A stretch of 64,000 nt of DNA from CAYXOX01 sp964466745 (GTDB lineage Bacteria; Pseudomonadota; Alphaproteobacteria; Rhodobacterales; Rhodobacteraceae). Where the stretch lies: positions 1 to 64,000 of the forward strand of contig CAYXOX010000002.1 of assembly GCA_964466745.1 (NCBI GenBank). Direction: 5' to 3'. Positions 59,971-64,000 of this stretch are shown here, one piece after another. A model generated the notes under the pieces. It was given only the letters and a program-made list of their open reading frames with translations. It searched no databases and had not been told where the DNA came from. The first letter of the stretch is position 1, and the number at the start of each line of letters is the position of its first letter. The position numbers and the translations under genes were made by a program.

Positions 59971-60288
59971 TCATGCCGCGTCTTCCGCGGGCAGGACGGT
60001 CACGCCGGTGCAGCACTCGGAAGTCAGAAACCCCAGGAGCCGGTGCATGGCGGGGAAATCCACGCGGTTGAGCACCTCGCGGCCCTGCCTCTCCTGCACC
60101 ACCAGCCCCGCATCGACGAGGGCCGAGAGGTGATGCGCGAGCGTGGAAGGTGCCAGGCACAGGTGTTGCCCGATATCGCTCACCCGCAGCCCCTCGTTGC
60201 CGGCCTTCACCAGCAGGCGGAAGATGGAAAGACGCGCATCATGGCCGAGGGCGGCGAGCGCGCGTGCGTTTGGGCTGGTGGTGCTCAT
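59971..60288 (-). CDS. arsR: ArsR-family metalloid-responsive repressor
   Basis: A 105-residue winged-helix protein: ALAALGHDARLSIFRLLV, then the recognition region VSDIGQHLCLAPSTLAHHLSAL. The alpha-3 CxC motif of classic ArsR is absent. Instead a Cys pair sits near the C-terminus (TSECCTGV, Cys92-Cys93), as in the AfArsR group that binds arsenite through C-terminal cysteines. Cys44 lies in the DNA-reading helix. It probably represses itself and the permease. Confidence 0.85.
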   Translation of the reverse strand: MSTTSPNARALAALGHDARLSIFRLLVKAGNEGLRVSDIGQHLCLAPSTLAHHLSALVDAGLVVQERQGREVLNRVDFPAMHRLLGFLTSECCTGVTVLPAEDAA

Positions 60289-60460
60289 GGCCTCAACATA
60301 ACCATGATTCCGGTTTTGTAAATCCTTTGATCGGGCCGCTGCTTCGGCGTTCGCCGCCGGCCGCGCAGGGCGGGGGGCTTCCGGGCCCTGTCCCTCGCCT
60401 CCGCCCCCCTTGCGCGATGCCGCGCGGCTCTGCATGTGCCCGCGGGGCGGGCGCGCGGCG

Positions 60461-62164
60461 TCAGCGGCCCAGCAGGAAGTCGAAATCGCAGCCCTTGTCG
60501 GCGGGCAGGACGCTTTCGCGGTAGAGCTTGCGGTAGCCGCGTGTCCACTCGTCCTGCGTCGGGACGAACTCGGCCCGCCTGCGGTCGAGCACCGCGGGCT
60601 CGACCAGCAGGTCGATCCGTTTTTCGCGCGCCGAAAGCCTTATCCTGTCGCCGGAACGCACCAGTGCCAGCGGCCCGCCGAGATCGGCCTCGGGGGTGAC
60701 ATGCAGCACGATGGTGCCGAAGGCGGTGCCCGACATGCGGGCGTCCGAGATCCGAACCATGTCCTTCACGCCCTGCCGCGCGAGCTTGCGCGGGATCGGC
60801 AGGTAGCCCGCTTCGGGCATTCCGGTGGGGCTGCGCGGGCCGGCGTTCTGCAGCACGATCACGTCGTCAGCCGCGATGTCGAGATCGGGGTCATCGATCC
60901 GCTGCGCGAGGTCGGCCAGCGAGGAGAACACCACCGCGCGACCCTCGTGCTCCAGCAGCTCGGCCGTGGCGGCGGCGCGCTTGAGGATCGCGCCGCCGGG
61001 CGCCAGCGTGCCGCGCAGCGCGATGAGGCCGCCTTGCGGAGCGACGGGATCGGATGCGGGCCGGATGACGGCGTGGTCCACCGGATCGGCAAGCGGCGCG
61101 GCGAGCCGTTCGGCCATGCTGCGGCCGGTGATGTCGGTGCACTCCTGCCGAAGCTTCGGCGCCAGCGCCCTGAGCACCCCGTCGAGCGCGCCGGCGGCGT
61201 GGAAATCCTCCATGTAGCCCGCGCCTACCGGCTTGAGATCGACGAGCACGGGCGTGTCGTCGGACAGCGCGTTCAGCCGGTCGAGATCGATCTCCAGCCC
61301 CATCCGCCCGGCGATGGCGGTGAGGTGGATCACGGCGTTGGTCGAGCCCGAGACGGCCATCAGCACCCGCAGCGCGTTTTCCACCGAGGCATCCGTGATG
61401 AGCCGGGAGGGCAGCGGCCCGCCCTCGCGCGCCATTCGGGCCGCGAGCGCGCCGGTTTCCTCGGCCGCGCGCAGCCTGTCGGCGTGCACGGCGGGGATCG
61501 CCGCCGTGCCCGGCAGCGAGAACCCGAGCGTTTCGCCGATCAGCGCCATGGTGGAGGCGGTGCCCATCACCGCGCAGGTTCCGGCGGTGACGGCAAGGCG
61601 GCTCTCCACCTGGCCGATCTCCGTCTCGTCCACGTCGCCGGCGCGGTAGCGGGCCCAGAAGCGGCGGCAGTCGGTGCAGGCGCCGAGCCGCTCGCCGCGG
61701 TGCCGGCCGGTCATCATCGGGCCGGCCGCGATCAGCGCCGCGGGCTTGCCCGCCGATGCCGCGCCCATCAGCAGCGCAGGCACCGTCTTGTCGCAGCCGC
61801 CCATGAGCACGACCGAATCCATCGGCTGGGCCCGGATCATCTCTTCCACGGCCATTGCCATGAGGTTGCGGTAGACCAGCGAGGTAGGGCTCAGAAAGAC
61901 CTCCCCCAGCGAGATCACCGGGAAGGGCACCGGCAGCGCCCCTGCGGCCAGGACCCCGCGCTTGACCGCCTCCAGCATCTCCGGGAAGTGCCGGTGGCAA
62001 TTGTTGAAGCCGCTCTCGGTGGTGCAGATGCCCACGATCGGCCGGTCGAGCGCGGCGCCGGTGTAGCCCATCGAGAGCGCGAAGGAGCGGCGCAGGTAGC
62101 GGGCGAAATCGGCGTCGCCGTAGTTGGTCAGCCCGCCGCCGATACCTTCGGGTTTTCTAGGCAT
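60461..62164 (-). CDS. IlvD/Edd-family dehydratase (probable sugar-acid dehydratase)
   Basis: A 567-residue iron-sulfur dehydratase. Cluster ligands lie in MGGCDKTVPALLMG and GACTDCRRFW, with a third Cys in TCAVMGTASTM; SISRLGSTN-type sequence appears as LMAVSGSTNAVIHL. SDARMSGTAFGTIVLHVTPE is the C-terminal motif. It resembles pentonate dehydratases (arabonate/xylonate) more than IlvD of valine synthesis, judging by the neighbours: its start overlaps the end of an aldehyde dehydrogenase gene, as in pentonate-to-alpha-ketoglutarate pathways. Confidence 0.85.
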   Translation of the reverse strand: MPRKPEGIGGGLTNYGDADFARYLRRSFALSMGYTGAALDRPIVGICTTESGFNNCHRHFPEMLEAVKRGVLAAGALPVPFPVISLGEVFLSPTSLVYRNLMAMAVEEMIRAQPMDSVVLMGGCDKTVPALLMGAASAGKPAALIAAGPMMTGRHRGERLGACTDCRRFWARYRAGDVDETEIGQVESRLAVTAGTCAVMGTASTMALIGETLGFSLPGTAAIPAVHADRLRAAEETGALAARMAREGGPLPSRLITDASVENALRVLMAVSGSTNAVIHLTAIAGRMGLEIDLDRLNALSDDTPVLVDLKPVGAGYMEDFHAAGALDGVLRALAPKLRQECTDITGRSMAERLAAPLADPVDHAVIRPASDPVAPQGGLIALRGTLAPGGAILKRAAATAELLEHEGRAVVFSSLADLAQRIDDPDLDIAADDVIVLQNAGPRSPTGMPEAGYLPIPRKLARQGVKDMVRISDARMSGTAFGTIVLHVTPEADLGGPLALVRSGDRIRLSAREKRIDLLVEPAVLDRRRAEFVPTQDEWTRGYRKLYRESVLPADKGCDFDFLLGR

Positions 62165-63614
62165 CGGCGGTTGCTCCCATCAGCTTGTGGCGCACGTATT
62201 TCGGCACGAGGTAGTCGTGGATGCCGAGGCTTCCGCCCTCGCGGCCGAAGCCGCTTTCCTTGATCCCGCCGAACGGGGCCTCGGCCGTGGCAAGCAGGGT
62301 TTCGTTGATCCCCACCATTCCGGCCTCCAGCGCGTCGGCGGTGCGCGCCGCCAGGGCGCTGTCGTGGGTGAAGACGTAGGAGGCCAGCCCGAAGGGCGTC
62401 GCGTTGGCACGCTCCAGCGCCTCCTCAAGGCGGGTGAAGGGGGCGATGGGGGCCACGGGCGCGAAGGGCTCCTCGGCCATGATGCGCGCGTCGTCGGGCA
62501 CGTCGGCGAGCACCGTGGGCTCCAGGAAATGCCCGGCGTTGATCCCGGGCGGCCGCCCGCCGCCGCTCAGCACGCGGGCGCCCTTCGCGCGGGCGTCCTC
62601 GATGAGTTCGATTGCCGCGTCGACGGCGCGGCCGCGGATCATCGGGCCCATGGTCACCGCGTCGTCCAGCCCGTTGCCGAGCTTCTGGGACGCGGCGACG
62701 CGGGCGAAGGCCTCGATGAAGGGCTCGTAGATCGCTTCGTGCACGTAGAAGCGCGAGGGAGAGATGCAGACCTGCCCGCAGTTGCGGAACTTCGTCGCGG
62801 CGAGCTTCTCGGCGGCCGCCACCGGGTCGAAATCGGGGTGGACGATCACCGGGGCGTGGCCGCCGAGCTCCATCGTGACCTTCTTGATGCCCTCGGCGCA
62901 CTGGCGCAGGATCTCCCTGCCCACCGGCACCGAGCCGGTGAGCGAGACCTTGCGGATCACCGGCGAGGCGATGAGCTGCGCGACCATGGGTGCGGACCGG
63001 CCGGTCAGGATGGCGAGCGCCCCCGCAGGCAACCCGGCATCCATCAGAGCCTGCCCGATCGCCATGCACGAGCCCGGTGCCTCCGAGGCGGGCCGTGCGA
63101 TCACCGTGTTGCCCGCTGCCAGCGCCGCGGCGATCTTCCGCGACGGCAGCAGCGCCGGGAAGTTCCAGGCCGAAAGGGCGAGGCAGGGTCCGACCGGCTG
63201 GTAGACCACCGAGAGCCGCTCGTCGGGCGTCCGGCCGGGGATGATCTGGCCGTAGAGCCGCTTGGCTTCGCCGGCGTACCATTCGAACTGGTCGGCGCTG
63301 GCGTTGGTCTCGGCGCGGGCCTCCGCGAGCGGCTTGCCGGTTTCGGTGCTCATGATGCGGGCGATCTGCTCCACCCGCTCGCGCATCAGCGCCGCGGCCC
63401 GGGCGAGAATGGCGGCGCGGCTCCAGGCGGGCACCGCGGCCCAGCCCGCGGCGGCGCGCGCGGCGCCGGCGAGCGCGGCCTCGACATCCGCCTCGGTGGC
63501 GGCGGGAACCGTGCCGATCGTCTCGCCCGTCGCCGGGCTTTCGACCGTGAGCGTGCCGCCGTCGCTGGCGGGGCGCCAGGCGCCGTCGAGGAGAAGGCCG
63601 TAGGGATCGTACAT
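62157..63614 (-). CDS. NAD(P)-dependent aldehyde dehydrogenase (semialdehyde type)
   Basis: A 485-residue aldehyde dehydrogenase. Cofactor region SAWNFPALLPSRKIAAALAAGN; SLTGSVPVGREIL; general base Glu in TMELGGHAPVIV; nucleophilic Cys in FRNCGQVCISPSRF. Arg residues near the active site suggest a semialdehyde such as succinate or alpha-ketoglutarate semialdehyde. Overlap with the dehydratase gene and a 16-base spacing to the TPP enzyme put it in one sugar-acid operon. Confidence 0.88.
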   Translation of the reverse strand: MYDPYGLLLDGAWRPASDGGTLTVESPATGETIGTVPAATEADVEAALAGAARAAAGWAAVPAWSRAAILARAAALMRERVEQIARIMSTETGKPLAEARAETNASADQFEWYAGEAKRLYGQIIPGRTPDERLSVVYQPVGPCLALSAWNFPALLPSRKIAAALAAGNTVIARPASEAPGSCMAIGQALMDAGLPAGALAILTGRSAPMVAQLIASPVIRKVSLTGSVPVGREILRQCAEGIKKVTMELGGHAPVIVHPDFDPVAAAEKLAATKFRNCGQVCISPSRFYVHEAIYEPFIEAFARVAASQKLGNGLDDAVTMGPMIRGRAVDAAIELIEDARAKGARVLSGGGRPPGINAGHFLEPTVLADVPDDARIMAEEPFAPVAPIAPFTRLEEALERANATPFGLASYVFTHDSALAARTADALEAGMVGINETLLATAEAPFGGIKESGFGREGGSLGIHDYLVPKYVRHKLMGATADA

Positions 63615-63630
63615 GCCGGGGATCGCTCCG

Positions 63631-64000
63631 TCAGATCAGTGTTTCGGTGTAGCTGCGCTGGACCTCGGCGCACCAGTTGCCGACGTTCCATTGCCCGTAG
63701 GCGCCCATGCCGCCGAGCGGGTCGGGTCCGTAGTAGACGGGCAGGTGGATGAGGCTGAGGCCGGGATGCGCCGCCGCACGTTCCAGCGCGGCCTCGAGGG
63801 CGGCCTCGTCGTGCCCGCCGTGCAGCCCGAGCACGCCCTCCACGCTGCCCGCCAGCGCCGCGTAGTCCACCGCCACGGCGTCGCCGGTTCGGAAGGCCTC
63901 GCCGTACTGCGCCTCCTGGAGCGCGCTGATCGCGGCCATGCGGCGGTTGTCCATCAGCAGGATGGTGCCGTGGGCACCGTGGGCGACGGCATCTATGAGC
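63631..64000 (-). CDS. Thiamine-diphosphate-dependent enzyme, C-terminal fragment
   Basis: The visible ~123 residues run in from the right edge. LLMDNRRMAAISALQEAQYG is the end of the TPP-metal region (Asn near the metal), then VDYAALAGSVEGVLGLHGG and SLIHLPVYYGPDPLGGMGAYGQW. The last stretch resembles IolD/acetolactate-synthase-like enzymes of inositol or sugar catabolism. The rest lies outside the window. It heads the operon with the aldehyde dehydrogenase and the dehydratase. Confidence 0.72.
   Translation of the reverse strand, partial: LIDAVAHGAHGTILLMDNRRMAAISALQEAQYGEAFRTGDAVAVDYAALAGSVEGVLGLHGGHDEAALEAALERAAAHPGLSLIHLPVYYGPDPLGGMGAYGQWNVGNWCAEVQRSYTETLI

Noticed and set aside
1..64000. 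tRNA genes, rRNA genes, CRISPR arrays, insertion sequences, prophage genes
   Set aside because: None was recognised on either strand. A tRNA scan and repeat search were not run, so a short RNA gene could be missed.

Overview
The window is very GC-rich DNA with dense, co-oriented operons, many ATGA or TGATG gene overlaps and few spacers. The gene content (5-hydroxyectoine utilisation island of the Ruegeria type, SitABCD, TRAP and sugar-acid ABC systems, MCE/Mla lipid transport) points to an alphaproteobacterium of the Rhodobacteraceae type, probably marine or halotolerant. It is a draft scaffold. Four N-runs interrupt genes (mtnA, an enolase-family gene, a class III aminotransferase, an MCE ATPase). 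No tRNA, rRNA, CRISPR or transposase was recognised.

Layout. 0-12.7 kb: a divergent catabolic locus. Leftward run mtnK, mtnA, a fused class II aldolase/short-chain dehydrogenase and a SorC-type regulator. Rightward run a ribose-type ABC importer, a split transketolase and a RuBisCO-like protein. A perfect 25-bp inverted repeat sits between the two arms. This is the most unusual system in the window: a 5-methylthioribose or 5-deoxyribose type salvage route apparently joined to a RuBisCO-like protein and a two-subunit transketolase. 12.7-18.6 kb: GntR regulator, enolase-superfamily dehydratase and a second (MalEFGK-like) sugar ABC importer. 18.6-21.8 kb: molybdate uptake with a ModE-type DNA-binding protein and a palindromic ModE-like site. 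22-25.1 kb: a VOC protein, a periplasmic rhodanese and a YeeE/TsuA-type sulfur permease. 25.6-29.9 kb: a SitABCD manganese/zinc importer with Fur-family boxes. 29.9-33.1 kb: two PepSY proteins and an OmpR/QseBC-like two-component system sharing an apparent response-regulator box.

33.2-46.9 kb: a complete ectoine/5-hydroxyectoine cluster: doeB, doeA, eutC, eutB, eutA, usp and the TRAP transporter uehCBA on the minus strand, enuR on the same strand, and asnC, an aldehyde dehydrogenase and an aminotransferase divergently on the plus strand. Uptake, hydrolysis to N-acetyl-diaminobutyrate, deacetylation, transamination and oxidation to aspartate are all encoded. 47.2-49.3 kb: KtrAB-type potassium uptake, a logical partner for an osmolyte locus. 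49.7-55.7 kb: envelope and stress genes (zinc-ribbon protein, PqiC-like lipoprotein, MCE, ATPase and permease of an Mla-type system, small membrane proteins, an OmpA-like lipoprotein). 56-58.6 kb: an NhaP-type antiporter with a cyclic-nucleotide-binding-like domain. 58.9-60.3 kb: an ArsP-like permease and ArsR. 60.5-64 kb: IlvD/Edd dehydratase, aldehyde dehydrogenase and the end of a TPP enzyme, apparently another sugar-acid route.

All functional calls are from reading motifs and gene order by eye; no database search was run.
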